Source of the DNA: Fidelibacterota bacterium
GTDB taxonomy: Bacteria > Fidelibacterota > Marinisomatia > SCGC-AAA003-L08 > TS1B11
Direction: 5' to 3'
Length of the DNA stretch: 64,000 bases
NCBI GenBank assembly: GCA_004124875.1
Contig: SCKJ01000004.1
Location: 248,001 to 312,000 of the forward strand
Both the position numbers and the translations under genes were made by a program. Positions 42,914 through 52,802 of this stretch are shown one piece after another. The first letter of the stretch is position 1; each line of letters opens with the position of its first letter. A model generated the notes under the pieces. It ran no database searches. It saw only the letters and a program-made list of their open reading frames with translations, and was not told the origin of the DNA.

Positions 42914-43007
42914 TTTCCATTTCCTTCTCACCCGGACCTCAATCCCTCGTCGCTTTTGCAGGCCGTCATGGTCTAAATTCCACCGGAATTTTTAGAGCAA
43001 TGATCGC

Positions 43008-44300
43008 ATGAGCATTACCATCAAATCTGTGGACGCCGATGGCCTGGGCGCCTTCCTGGGGCTCCAGCCCGGTGACAAGCTGCTGAAAATCAACGGCCGC
43101 AAAGTGATCGATCACCTCGATTACCAGTTCCGCATCGTGGATCGCCAACCCGTCATTGAATTTGAAAGCGGCGGCCGACGCGAGGCCGTGGAGGTTGACA
43201 AGGAGGAAGAGACCGATCTGGGCGTCACCTTTGAGGAGATGCCTATCCGCAAATGCGCGAACGATTGCCTGTTCTGTTTTGTCGATCAGAATCCGGCGGG
43301 GATGCGCTCGAGCCTCTACTTCCGCGATGGCGACTATCGTATGAGCTTCCTGTTCGGCCATTACATTACCCTCACCAACATGGGCAAAAACGAGCTCGAG
43401 CGCATTGTCGAGCAGGCCATGTCGCCGCTATATATATCGGTGCACGCCACCAGCCCCGAACTGCGCAAGCGGCTGTTGCTCTACCGCAAAGATGATAATC
43501 TGATGGATAAACTGCGCTACCTGACCGGCAACGGAATTGAGCTGCACAGCCAGGTGGTGCTCTGTCCGGGCATCAATGACGGCAGCGAGCTGCGCCGAAC
43601 CCTGGGTGACCTGGTGATCCTTTCGCCGCAACTTAAATCGGTGGCCATCGTGCCGGTCGGGTTGACGGGGCACCGGCTCGGCCTGGCGGAGATACCCCCG
43701 GTAACCCCTGACTACGCCAGGAATTTTTTAAAGGAGTATGCCGCACTGGACCGGCTCTACCGGCACGCAGATGGAGGGCGTTTTGTCCTGCCCGCAGATG
43801 AGTGGTACCTGTTGCTGGATGAGCCGGTGCCGCCGTTGTCGTTCTATGAGGGGCTGGAAATGGAGGAAAATGGAGTGGGGCAGGTGCGCCGGTTTTTGGA
43901 CACGCTGAAAAGCGAGGCCTCCCAATTTCCTGAGCGGCTGGAAAATCCGGCGCACATCACATTGGCTACCGGGGTGCTGGCCACAGGCATTTTCGAGCGC
44001 CATGTCATGCCGGCCCTGAAAAAAATCGAAGGGCTGAGCGTCACCCTGGAGACGGTCCCCAACCGGCTGTTGGGGGCGCCAGTCACCGTTGCAGGACTCC
44101 TGTCGGGCCAGGATTTCATCAGCCACCTGAAGGGGCGCGAGCTCGGGCAGTCGGTATGGGTCACCCATCGGATTCTCAATGAGGACAAAGTGACATTGGA
44201 TGACATGACTCTGGACCAGATCAGCGAACAGTTGCAGGTCCCCTTCCGCATCGCCGGGGACAGCCTGGCCGGGCTGCTGGCGGAGGTGGCCCGTGGCTAA
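43008..44300 (+). CDS. DUF512 radical SAM protein with PDZ domain
   Basis: 430 residues in the order PDZ-like (about 5-60), radical SAM (CANDCLFCF, Cys83, Cys87, Cys90), and the C-terminal DUF512 domain. GYIT-like HYITLTNMGKNELERI and LYISVHATSPELRKRLL are family signatures. The function is unknown; it is often, as here, next to der. It overlaps der by 8 nt. Confidence 0.93.
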   Translation: MSITIKSVDADGLGAFLGLQPGDKLLKINGRKVIDHLDYQFRIVDRQPVIEFESGGRREAVEVDKEEETDLGVTFEEMPIRKCANDCLFCFVDQNPAGMRSSLYFRDGDYRMSFLFGHYITLTNMGKNELERIVEQAMSPLYISVHATSPELRKRLLLYRKDDNLMDKLRYLTGNGIELHSQVVLCPGINDGSELRRTLGDLVILSPQLKSVAIVPVGLTGHRLGLAEIPPVTPDYARNFLKEYAALDRLYRHADGGRFVLPADEWYLLLDEPVPPLSFYEGLEMEENGVGQVRRFLDTLKSEASQFPERLENPAHITLATGVLATGIFERHVMPALKKIEGLSVTLETVPNRLLGAPVTVAGLLSGQDFISHLKGRELGQSVWVTHRILNEDKVTLDDMTLDQISEQLQVPFRIAGDSLAGLLAEVARG

Positions 44301-45606
44301 GCCGACAGTCGCCATTCTCGGACGGCCCAACGTCGGCAAGTCGACCCTGTTTAACCGGCTCATTGGCAAGCGCAAGGCCATCGTTCAGGAGACACCAGGG
44401 GTCACCCGGGACCGCATTTACGGGCTGGTCGATTGGACCGGCAGACAGTTCCATCTCATCGACACCGGGGGCTACATGGCCTTTGCCGAGGGCGCCATTG
44501 AGGAGACCGTCCGCAAACAGGCGCAGATCGCAGGCGATGAGGCTGATGTGCTGATCCTGCTGGTGGACAGTCAAACGGGGCTTTTGCCCGACGACTATGC
44601 GCTGAGCCAGTGGGTACGCGCCACCGGCAAGCCGGCCGTGCTGGTGGCCAATAAAATTGATGACGCTGTGCATGAGAGCCGGGCGGCTGAATTTTACGAG
44701 CTGGGACTGGGGCCCCCGCATCCCATCAGCGCTGCCTCGGGGCGTGGTGTGGGCGATCTGCTGGATGAGGTGCTGGGCAGATTTCCTGCCCGGCCGGAGC
44801 ATGAGACTGACGAATCCGGGAGCATGGGGCTGGCGATCATCGGGGTGCCCAATTCCGGGAAATCGTCTTTCCTGAACGCCATTTTGAAGGAGGAGAAAGC
44901 CATTGTCACCGACATTCCCGGCACGACCCGGGACAGCATCGATTCGTACCTGAATTACATGGGGCAGCGGGTGCGGCTCATCGACACGGCGGGGCTGCGC
45001 CGGAAAGCCCGCATCTCGGACGACATTGAATACTACAGCACGGTGCGCACATTGCGGGCCATCGATGAATGTCATGTGGCCATTGTGATGATCGACGCCG
45101 TTCGGGGGTTCCATATGCAGGACGTCCAGATCATGAGCCTGCTGGAGGATCGCGGAAAAGGGTTGGTGGTGGCGGTGAACAAGTGGGATGCCATCGAAAA
45201 AGATGGGGACACAGCGGGCCGGTGGGTCAAGCAGATGCAGCATGACTACAAGACCCTGCTGCATGCCCCGATTCTGTTCATATCGGTGCATCATAACCGG
45301 CGCCTGTGGAAAGCCGTCGGCGCTGCCCTGGAGGTTTACGCGGAGAGCAGTCGGCAGATCCCCACCGCCCAGCTCAATAAATTCCTGGAGGAAGCCACCG
45401 GTTACCTGCCGCCCCCAGCAGTGAAAGGTAAAAGAATTCAGATCAAGTACGTGACACAGGTCCACCGGCAGCCGCCTCTGTTCGCATTTTTCTGCAACCA
45501 TCCCAGACTGGTGCCGGTCAGTTACCAACGGTACCTGCAAAACCGGCTGCGTGAGCGGTTTGGCTTTGACGGCGTCCCCATCAAGGTGTCGTTCAGGAAA
45601 AAGTAG
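44293..45606 (+). CDS. der: Ribosome-associated GTPase Der (EngA)
   Basis: 437 residues with two GTPase domains, each with G1 (GRPNVGKST and GVPNSGKSS), G3 (DTGG and DTAG) and G4 (NKID and NKWD), and a KH-like C-terminus ending in GVPIKVSFRKK. Needed for 50S assembly. The GTG start overlaps the DUF512 gene. Confidence 0.97.
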   Translation: MAKPTVAILGRPNVGKSTLFNRLIGKRKAIVQETPGVTRDRIYGLVDWTGRQFHLIDTGGYMAFAEGAIEETVRKQAQIAGDEADVLILLVDSQTGLLPDDYALSQWVRATGKPAVLVANKIDDAVHESRAAEFYELGLGPPHPISAASGRGVGDLLDEVLGRFPARPEHETDESGSMGLAIIGVPNSGKSSFLNAILKEEKAIVTDIPGTTRDSIDSYLNYMGQRVRLIDTAGLRRKARISDDIEYYSTVRTLRAIDECHVAIVMIDAVRGFHMQDVQIMSLLEDRGKGLVVAVNKWDAIEKDGDTAGRWVKQMQHDYKTLLHAPILFISVHHNRRLWKAVGAALEVYAESSRQIPTAQLNKFLEEATGYLPPPAVKGKRIQIKYVTQVHRQPPLFAFFCNHPRLVPVSYQRYLQNRLRERFGFDGVPIKVSFRKK

Positions 45607-47145
45607 ATGCGGCGCTGGATGCTCATCCTTCTTTTAGGGAGCAGTTTACAGGCCCAGGCGCTGGCGCCGGCGCCTATAAAATGCGGATTTTCCCTGCATG
45701 CGCCGTTGCGGTTCCCCGCCTTGGATACCCGGACCGATCACAGGCCTGTGCGCGACACGCTCTACAGCACGCCCGACGGGGCCTTCGCCATCCATTATGA
45801 CACCACCGGCGGCCACCGTCCACCACAGTTCAGTTCCAGCCCCGCCGGTGTGCCGGACTGGGTCGTGGAGGTGGGCGCGGCCTTTTCGCTGGCCAGGGAT
45901 ACGCTCCTGGCGTGGGGCTATCAGGGCCACCGCGATGACGGCGATGGCGTGTACGATGTCTACCTGGGGAATGAAGGGGGCAGTGTCTATGGCGGAACCG
46001 AGTTTGAAGCGCTCCAGCCTGATGGTGGTTATATTACTTACATCACGATGGATAACGATTTTGACACGGAAGAAAATTACTTCACCCACGGCTTGGATGC
46101 GGCCCGGGTAACAGCCGCCCATGAATATTTTCATGCCGTGCAATTGGCTTATCTCTTTCGCGCCGCCGATCTGTACCTCTATGAATTGTCGTCCACCTGG
46201 TTCGAGGAGCGGGCCTTCCCGGAGGTCAACGACTGGACATTCTGGATGGACGATTTCATTATCATGACGCAGCCGAAGCTTTCCGCTAGCGACGGTTACG
46301 GGGCCGCATTTTTCGGCCACTATCTTGCCGGCCGTTACGGTGTGGGGGTGATTGGCGATACGTGGGAGCGGATGCTGTCGGATCGCGCCATCGACGCCCT
46401 GCGCAAGGCTATCAGCGCCGCCGGGGGAGACATCGCCACCGACTGGAATGCCGCCGTCGCCGGTCTGCTGCTTAACGGCAGGTCTCCGGCCAGATACTAC
46501 CATCCCGATCAGGATTTCCTGCCACGGCCCGTTTTGCCGGACAGCATCGTGGTGGCAGCCAGCCTGCTGCTCAGCGCCGATAACCTCAACATCGACAAGG
46601 TGGTGTGGCTGCCCCTGAAGCTGACAAAAGCAGAAACCCTGCGATTGACGGTTAGCGGGGCCACGGCCCCCTACGCGGCGTCAGTTGTATACAGCGCCGG
46701 CACGGACTACCGCTGGGAGCCGATGGAAAATCAGCTCTGGGAGAACGGCGGGCTGGACCGCTTCAGCGAGATTGTGCTGGCCGTCAGCGGCGATATGGGC
46801 AGCGTAAATTTTCTCGCCGACGTTGCCGGCGATTCCGGCCTGGCGCTATTTGCCATGCGTTCCGTGGTCCCCAATCCCATCAAGTTGGGGAGCGGGGCTG
46901 CGGGGCTGACCATCCGTTACCGCGTGGGGGAGGTGATCGAGCTCGCTGAGCACCGCATCACAATTTTCAACCTGCTGGGGCAGCAAGTTTACCAGGCCCG
47001 GTTTGAGCGCTCGGTCGACATCAGCGATTATCAGTATATCATTCCCCTGTCCGGCCTGGCCCGGTTGCCTTCGGGCATCTATTTTGTGCGGCTGAGCATT
47101 AACGGGAAGCACCACCTGGTGGGCAAATTTACCGCCCTGAATTAG
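45607..47145 (+). CDS. Secreted putative metalloprotease (MXAN_6640 type) with T9SS-like sorting domain
   Basis: A signal peptide precedes a family resembling MXAN_6640 putative metalloproteases: EVGAAFSLARDTLLAWGY and AAHEYFHAVQL with an HExxH motif (His172, Glu173, His176), then STWFEERA. A beta-rich domain follows, and the last 75 residues (ITIFNLLGQQVYQ ... LPSGIYFVRLSINGKHHLVGKF) form a type IX secretion C-terminal sorting domain. It is therefore probably exported and anchored at the surface. The start is adjacent to the der stop. Confidence 0.85.
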   Translation: MRRWMLILLLGSSLQAQALAPAPIKCGFSLHAPLRFPALDTRTDHRPVRDTLYSTPDGAFAIHYDTTGGHRPPQFSSSPAGVPDWVVEVGAAFSLARDTLLAWGYQGHRDDGDGVYDVYLGNEGGSVYGGTEFEALQPDGGYITYITMDNDFDTEENYFTHGLDAARVTAAHEYFHAVQLAYLFRAADLYLYELSSTWFEERAFPEVNDWTFWMDDFIIMTQPKLSASDGYGAAFFGHYLAGRYGVGVIGDTWERMLSDRAIDALRKAISAAGGDIATDWNAAVAGLLLNGRSPARYYHPDQDFLPRPVLPDSIVVAASLLLSADNLNIDKVVWLPLKLTKAETLRLTVSGATAPYAASVVYSAGTDYRWEPMENQLWENGGLDRFSEIVLAVSGDMGSVNFLADVAGDSGLALFAMRSVVPNPIKLGSGAAGLTIRYRVGEVIELAEHRITIFNLLGQQVYQARFERSVDISDYQYIIPLSGLARLPSGIYFVRLSINGKHHLVGKFTALN

Positions 47146-47256
47146 GGCGCCGTCCTGGCAATCTCCGTATAACGGAAAATTAAGATCGTCGCATCCGGCT
47201 GCCGCTGAATTTACGATGACAGGGCCGCCATAGACCGCCGTTACCGGAACTCACGG

Positions 47257-47279
47257 CCCCCTCTCTTTGAAGAGAGGGG
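47257..47279. terminator. Hairpin between convergent genes
   Basis: CCCCTCTC (47258-47265) pairs with GAGAGGGG (47272-47279). It has no T-run on either side, so termination is likely but not certain. It lies in a 198-nt gap between two convergent genes. Confidence 0.4.
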
Positions 47280-47343
47280 AGTCTGCGAAGCGACGGGGTG
47301 AGTTAGGCGAGCCGCCAGAGCCCAGACAGCCACAGCCCGCCCC

Positions 47344-48477
47344 TTAAAAGAACGTGTGCAGCTGCAGCAAAATGTCGATGGTCGTGGGCTTGCCGAGGGT
47401 GTTGGTGTTGATCCGAATCTGCGGCGTTACCTCCACAAAGGTCGTGGGGAAGATACTTGCGCCCACCACAAGCCGGGTAAGGGCGTTGCCCAGGACCGAT
47501 ATATCGTTGTCGTAAAAATGGTACCTCACATAGGACTGGATCCACGATTTCAGATCGTACCCGAGGTCGGCATACGAGGCCACCGCCGTAATCCCCGCGC
47601 CGCTCCACCCGGTCACGCGGTCGAGCTCCCCAATCAGGGAAAACTTCTTCCAGTGGACGCCGCCAAACAGTCCCGACAGTTTCAGGCCCCCTTCCTCCAT
47701 ATAGGAGCCGCCGGCCATGAAACTCATATTCAGGCCGCTTATAAAGGTGATTATTTCGCTGCGGAGGGTGAAGTTCGTGCCTTGAAAATTGGCTCCGGCG
47801 GAGCTTGCCAGCAGAAACGGGTTTGCCAGACTTGAGGAAATATGCCAGTCGCCGAGATAGATGCCGGCCTCGGCGATGCCGCTGCCGTGGATTGTCGGCT
47901 CGAAAGGCAGTCCCTCCTTAAATAGATTTGCGACAATGATGCGCCCCACATTGCCCCCGCGGATGAAGGCCGTGTGATCATCGAGCTTCAAGCCGTAGGC
48001 CGGTAAAAATTTGCCGGCGCGAAAGTAGTGGGTCCCTCTTTTGCCCATAAGGGTGGCCCAGAATTGGGTCTCGCGCTGCAGCATGTAAACCAGCGCCACA
48101 AATTCCAGGCGCTCGCCGGCCTGCACCTGTCCATAGACGGCCATCTGCATGGGGAAGATTCCGCTGAGGGGATCGGTGGCGGCGGAGGTATCGATGCCGA
48201 AGGCGAAGCCCTGTATGCGGGTGTCCATGCCCCAGCGCAGATTGTCACCCAACTTGGCCGAAAATTTTTGCGCGGATTTGTTTTTCCGTGGTCTGGGCAG
48301 CTCGGTCAAGATCATTTCGCTTAGCCCATAATCGGTGCGCATGGCCCCGCCGGAAGGCGACACGTGGCATTGGCCGCAGGTTGCCCCGGAGGCGATGGCC
48401 AACTTAACAGTGGCCGACACGGGCTCGACGGCAAACAGAGCGAGGATGGCCGCGATAACAAAACTTTGATTGCGCAT
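47344..48477 (-). CDS. Outer-membrane barrel protein with N-terminal haem motif
   Basis: From ATG 48477 (behind GGGAGGA) the product has a signal peptide and then CGQCH (Cys34-His38), a covalent haem site, followed by about 330 residues of alternating beta strands ending in HTFF, the usual barrel terminus. A haem-tagged barrel could be part of electron transfer across the outer membrane. It follows, on the same strand, a lipoprotein that also ends in a haem-like motif. No close family is recognised. Confidence 0.75.
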   Translation of the reverse strand: MRNQSFVIAAILALFAVEPVSATVKLAIASGATCGQCHVSPSGGAMRTDYGLSEMILTELPRPRKNKSAQKFSAKLGDNLRWGMDTRIQGFAFGIDTSAATDPLSGIFPMQMAVYGQVQAGERLEFVALVYMLQRETQFWATLMGKRGTHYFRAGKFLPAYGLKLDDHTAFIRGGNVGRIIVANLFKEGLPFEPTIHGSGIAEAGIYLGDWHISSSLANPFLLASSAGANFQGTNFTLRSEIITFISGLNMSFMAGGSYMEEGGLKLSGLFGGVHWKKFSLIGELDRVTGWSGAGITAVASYADLGYDLKSWIQSYVRYHFYDNDISVLGNALTRLVVGASIFPTTFVEVTPQIRINTNTLGKPTTIDILLQLHTFF

Positions 48478-48519
48478 GAAAGTCCTCCCGGTTCTATGGG
48501 TCATCAGTTCACTGGGCCG

Positions 48520-49545
48520 CTAATTATCGAGCGCACCCTGATCTATCCAGATTTCAATGGTACTGATAGTGCTGTCTGGAAGCGCTGGGTTCCCCTGGGG
48601 CATGCGGGTACCGGCAGTGCCACGCAGTTTGCGGATGATCAGGCTGCCAGCGCCATCACCGGCGATGACCACCGGGCCGTTGTCGCTGCCCGCCAAAAGA
48701 CTCGCATATGTCTCCAGGCTGAGGCCCTCTTGGCTCTTTCCGTTGAGGTGGCAGTTGCCGGCGCCGCAGTTGGCGGTCAGCACAGGCAAAACCGAGGCGG
48801 CAAAGCTGACTGGCTCCGACTGGCTGCCCAGCAAATCGACCGTTATGAGGCTGTTACGGGAAATAGAGGTGATGGTCACGCTGCCAATATAGCTGCCCAA
48901 AGCCGGTGGTGTGAAAGTGATATTTAGCGTTGTGTCCGCCCCTACTACGAGGTCAAAGGGGAAGGCCAAAGCGGCGGCGGTAAAGCCTTCGCCCGTCACC
49001 TCGATGTTGGTGACGGAAGCCAGGACCAATCCGGTACTGTTGATCGTGAGCGCCAGGGTAGTGTCGCTCTGATCAGGGGTCAGGGAGCCAAAGTTCAATG
49101 TGGTGGCACTTGCGCCGAGTTCGGCCAGCAGGGTGAGGGTGCCCTCGCCCAGGAGCTCCACCGAATCCACCGTGGCGGAGGCATCGTTGCTTTCCAGCAC
49201 CAGCCATGCCCCAACCTGGAAAAGGGTAGCAGAATCTGGCGAAAAGCCGATTGTGAGGTCTATCGTTTCACCGATACCCAGAGAATAACTTCCGCCGGAG
49301 ACGAGGTTGAACGCGCCTGCCGTGTCTGCCTGAATGGCCGCCTTTCCGGTCAAGGCGCCGGGACCGCCACTGGTGATGGTCAGAATCCCATCGCCGGTAA
49401 ATCCGACGGTAACCAGGCCAATGTCAATCTTGTTCGTCGACAGCGACTGGCTCCCGGGTAGCGGTTCCCCAAGATCGGAACAGGCGTTGAACGTCACCGC
49501 AACAGCAAAAATTGCCGCCAAGAGGCGCTGGACTGAATATGTCAT
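48520..49545 (-). CDS. Lipoprotein with Ig-like repeats and C-terminal cytochrome-like domain
   Basis: From ATG 49545 (AAAGGAG upstream) the product has a lipobox (FNAC, Cys22), two or three beta-sandwich repeats of the choice-of-anchor/ASPM-SPD-2-Hydin type (LTINSTGLVLASVTNIEVTGEGF), and a C-terminal cytochrome-like segment with CGAGNCH (Cys260, Cys265, His266) and a MPQG ligand stretch. The spacing is CX4CH instead of CX2CH. It is 42 nt upstream of the haem-tagged barrel, and the two may form a surface electron-transfer pair. Confidence 0.75.
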   Translation of the reverse strand: MTYSVQRLLAAIFAVAVTFNACSDLGEPLPGSQSLSTNKIDIGLVTVGFTGDGILTITSGGPGALTGKAAIQADTAGAFNLVSGGSYSLGIGETIDLTIGFSPDSATLFQVGAWLVLESNDASATVDSVELLGEGTLTLLAELGASATTLNFGSLTPDQSDTTLALTINSTGLVLASVTNIEVTGEGFTAAALAFPFDLVVGADTTLNITFTPPALGSYIGSVTITSISRNSLITVDLLGSQSEPVSFAASVLPVLTANCGAGNCHLNGKSQEGLSLETYASLLAGSDNGPVVIAGDGAGSLIIRKLRGTAGTRMPQGNPALPDSTISTIEIWIDQGALDN

Positions 49546-49755
49546 TGCGCTCCTTTCAGGTTGACCAAGACGCGTGAATGTTACGCCGCTCCTGCTCAGA
49601 TAAGAACGATACTCTTGACTCTGGCAGAGTTGCTGACGGGATCGGGATACTGGATGAATAATCTCCTGTGACCCTCTCATTGCCCGCCATTGCCAGCAAT
49701 ACCGCGAACGCCCATTGTTTGACCATGGAGACGATAGTAACTTCAAGGCTCCAGA

Positions 49756-49829
<74 letters not shown>

Positions 49830-49842
49830 CAAACACTTTACA

Positions 49843-49876
49843 TCCCTTGCTCTTTCCGAGGAGCAAGGGATTTTTT
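49843..49876 (+). terminator. Terminator of the tRNA-fMet transcript
   Basis: TCCCTTGCTC (49843-49852) pairs perfectly with GAGCAAGGGA (49861-49870), followed by six T. Confidence 0.9.
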
Positions 49877-49931
49877 GTATGTAGTTAAATGCATTACAAT
49901 GCACCGTCGGGTAACTTCGGGTAGCCTGTTT

Positions 49932-49949
49932 CGTCACAATACCGTCACA
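49932..49949 (-). repeat. GTGAC-N6-GTGAC direct repeat at the end of the recombinase gene
   Basis: On the minus strand two GTGAC copies are 11 bp apart, covering the last codons of the recombinase gene. The same arrangement occurs at the right end and at the 35.5-kb relic, so it may be an arm-type binding site. Confidence 0.45.
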
Positions 49950-51007
49950 TTATCTGGCAATTGGTGCGTGCCAGGGTGGCTCGGGTCTGATATTTTATTT
50001 ACAAACTCGCGCGCCAGTTTTGCGTTCGGATGGGTGTAGATTTTGGTGGTTTCGCTGGCCGCATGTGCGAGCAGCACCTGCCTATCCTCAATCGACATTC
50101 CCAAATCCCGCAGCCTGTTATTGAAGGTCACTCGAAATGAGTGCAAGGTCGCTTTAGGGCGACCTGCAGCCTTCAATAGGGCCTGCATATGCAGTCTGGG
50201 CTGAGTAAGTTTATCATTCCTTCGCCGACCGTCAGATTGGTAAAGATCATGGAAAAGTGGAATCTCTCCCGCCACTTTATTTGAAACCTGACTGAGCAGT
50301 ACATCAGAAAGAGGAAACTCATGGATCCGCCTCGACTTGCGTATAAGGCTCACCAGATACTTTCGCTCGGGATCAATGTTGCCATGGGTCAACATGGCTA
50401 CATCACCTGCGCGCAATCCTGTATGAAGCAGGAAAGCGTAGTACAACCGCCACGGTCCGGCACCATCCCAGATGATTGCCAGGTCAACGTCATCCAATTG
50501 ACGATGTCTCAGCTCAGTAATCATCTTAGGTAGAGTGGCCTTTTTCGCGTGATTGCGATTGAGCAGTTCCTCTTTCACAGCTTGATCCAACATTAACGAG
50601 ATTTCGATCAGATGATTGCGCTTCGTTTTGGGAGCGCGGTTCATCGAGTCAAGATACGCATCAACATGTTGAACCTTGATGTCTTCAAGGTAGGTGATGC
50701 CTGTCTTCTTTAGGTACTGCGAAAAACGGTTAAGGACGCCGCTCGCAGTCGTCCAGGACGCTTCTGATTTACGTGAGGTTAAGAATCCTACGTAGTAGTG
50801 GATGTAACCATTGACATCAGTCGGCGACAGCCCGGGCAGATTAAGAAAACTGAAATCACCTAGCATGAGGTTGAGATCCCACTGAGTACGCACCTTCTCA
50901 GCGAGATGTTTTTGTGACATTCGTGTACTTTTGCGTAACCGCCTGCCTTTAAAATCGGAACTCCACCACCAGTACGGTGAGGCGCTCCTCCTATAAAGGC
51001 TGGACAT
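49934..51007 (-). CDS. Tyrosine recombinase / integrase
   Basis: 357 residues from ATG 51007, chosen because AAGGAGGG precedes it; the frame is open to 51154. The N-terminal half holds the SAM-like core-binding domain. The catalytic residues are all present: Arg199 (TGLRAGDVAMLT), His289 and Arg292 (LHSFR), His315 (LLAHAAS) and Tyr324 (IYTH). It is adjacent to the tRNA-fMet attachment site, which it presumably recognises. A degenerate relative lies at the right window edge. Confidence 0.95.
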   Translation of the reverse strand: MSSLYRRSASPYWWWSSDFKGRRLRKSTRMSQKHLAEKVRTQWDLNLMLGDFSFLNLPGLSPTDVNGYIHYYVGFLTSRKSEASWTTASGVLNRFSQYLKKTGITYLEDIKVQHVDAYLDSMNRAPKTKRNHLIEISLMLDQAVKEELLNRNHAKKATLPKMITELRHRQLDDVDLAIIWDGAGPWRLYYAFLLHTGLRAGDVAMLTHGNIDPERKYLVSLIRKSRRIHEFPLSDVLLSQVSNKVAGEIPLFHDLYQSDGRRRNDKLTQPRLHMQALLKAAGRPKATLHSFRVTFNNRLRDLGMSIEDRQVLLAHAASETTKIYTHPNAKLAREFVNKISDPSHPGTHQLPDNVTVL

Positions 51008-51611
51008 GGTTTTATCCCTCCTTGTTGTTATTATAATTGGTTGTGGGTTCATGTTCAATCCAGCGGTACCGAGTAGATGCTCGCTGAGATCGAACATGAT
51101 TTGAGTTGTTTCCAACATGCCAGGAATGTACAGAATAGTGCAGCGATCCAGCATTGGATTTCACGATCATTTTGCCCGAATTGTTCTGACGGGATACAGG
51201 GTTGTATACCCGAAGGTCCTAGGTGCCCTTTTTCGTGTCCGATTGGTCTATGCCGGCTGCATACACTGATCTGTATTTGTTTTTGAACATAGGTTTCAGC
51301 TTAAAACTCAAATTGCCGATCAGAATTGCTAGCGTATTAGCACACATCCTAGGAAATAACTGTAGGAAGATGGTGAATTCGGGTTTTTCCCATACTTCAG
51401 CAGCCGTATTTTGGTGGACATAGTAGACTTGGCTACGTTCATAACGGCGAAACAGATCGTTTGGTTATTGCGTGGATCGGTATGGCATGGCTTATGCGCA
51501 ACAGATTGTTGCCCGTCTCGCACCCAAGATAACGGACGTCATAATTCTACCGACTTGGCGTCGGTGATAGGCAAGGGTCGCTTTATAGCCCTCCACGGGA
51601 TAGTGAATGAC
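51008..51611. other. Gap between recombinase and cargo
   Basis: About 600 nt without a convincing gene. It must hold the recombinase promoter. A stretch at 51199-51219 (GGG-N7-ACCCGAAGGTC) shares 11 contiguous bases with the attachment core and may be a decayed copy or a recombinase site. Otherwise I see nothing recognisable. Confidence 0.4.
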
Positions 51612-52763
51612 TCAGAAATTGTAGATCAGCGTGACTTTGGTAAACAACGGCAAGGAAGTCCCGCTCATAAAATGCGGCCCCTGCCTGATCATCCCCGGAT
51701 CGATGGCCATATCCGCCTGGAAACCGTCATGACGCACCGCCAGCCCCAGAGTTTGGGCTGAATAGGCCCGCATTGCTCTGGCCGACAGATTGGCCCCTAC
51801 TTCCTTCCCGTCAGTCAGTTGTAGCCTGAGCATGGCTCCTGCCCGTAACGCCAGCCAAGGTTTAATCCACTTCTCAATGCCCAGCCCGGCTTGAGGAATA
51901 TCCCATATTGTCAGCCCCGATTTGCCTGTTTCCGGGGAAGTCCTGGTTACCGTATAGTCAAATAGACCGGAAGCATGGAAGATGATGAGAAGACCTTCCT
52001 GGGGGATGATCTCGAAAGCGGCGCCGAATTGGAGAGTGATGTATTCGTCCTTCTCGGTCACGGTTCCCGGTCCGGAAGCAAGGAAGCGGATACCCCGCCG
52101 GCCCGCCGCAACCGACAGCACGTTAATAAACCGGATACCTTCGCTCAAGTCGGCATACCAGCGAGCCCTGCCTCCGAGTTCCCAATATCCCATCGGCTCG
52201 GTTACTGCTTCTCCGTTCCGGAAATCGGAGAAATTCGTACGCTGAATGGAGATGACGGTTTCGGTGACCTGGCCGCCGCTGCGTTCGAACTCCAAGCCGA
52301 CATGAATCTGGGTCACAGAGACCGTCCGCTTGTAATCAGGGGCGGCTTCACGACTCGCTCCAAACCTGCTGATGCGCAGCCCGTAGTTCCGGTTCCCTGC
52401 GGGCCTGCTCCAGAACAGATGTATCTGCTCCTCTGCAGTCAGGGGTGCGAATGTCACCTTTTTTTCCGCCGAGCCAAACGCCACCCCGAGGACCGTCCCA
52501 TTCGGCAGCGCGAAGGCGCTCATAGTCCGCATTGCCGATAGAGGTGTAAGGAGACTTGTCTGTCCCCCCAGATTCAAAATGAGTCGATCGGGATACCGAA
52601 GCAGCGCCGCCGGGTAATACCAGATATTACTTTCATCTTCAATAAAGAGCCCTGAAGCGCCCACTGTTTCCGCCCGTGTATCCGTCGCGCTAACGGAGCG
52701 TGGGAAAGAGGCGGCGATTGCAAGAATGGCGAAAATATATGATCTGCTCCTGTTCAGTTTCAT
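51612..52763 (-). CDS. Outer-membrane barrel protein (element cargo)
   Basis: 383 residues from ATG 52763. A signal peptide (SYIFAILAIAASFPRSVSA) is followed by alternating beta strands throughout and a terminal aromatic (VTLIYNF). The N-terminal part, TVGASGLFIEDESNIWYYPAALLRYPDRLILNLGG, resembles the PorV/FadL-like start of barrels with a plug. It is the last gene of the sigma-54-driven block. No specific function can be assigned. Confidence 0.7.
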   Translation of the reverse strand: MKLNRSRSYIFAILAIAASFPRSVSATDTRAETVGASGLFIEDESNIWYYPAALLRYPDRLILNLGGQTSLLTPLSAMRTMSAFALPNGTVLGVAFGSAEKKVTFAPLTAEEQIHLFWSRPAGNRNYGLRISRFGASREAAPDYKRTVSVTQIHVGLEFERSGGQVTETVISIQRTNFSDFRNGEAVTEPMGYWELGGRARWYADLSEGIRFINVLSVAAGRRGIRFLASGPGTVTEKDEYITLQFGAAFEIIPQEGLLIIFHASGLFDYTVTRTSPETGKSGLTIWDIPQAGLGIEKWIKPWLALRAGAMLRLQLTDGKEVGANLSARAMRAYSAQTLGLAVRHDGFQADMAIDPGMIRQGPHFMSGTSLPLFTKVTLIYNF

Positions 52764-52802
52764 GTGCAGCAATCCTTTGTTATAACAGTGCCGGAAACCT
52801 GA

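Noticed and set aside
44221-45540. Minus-strand 439-aa frame antisense to der
   Set aside because: Der is unmistakable on the plus strand, with both G-domains; the opposite frame is a shadow.
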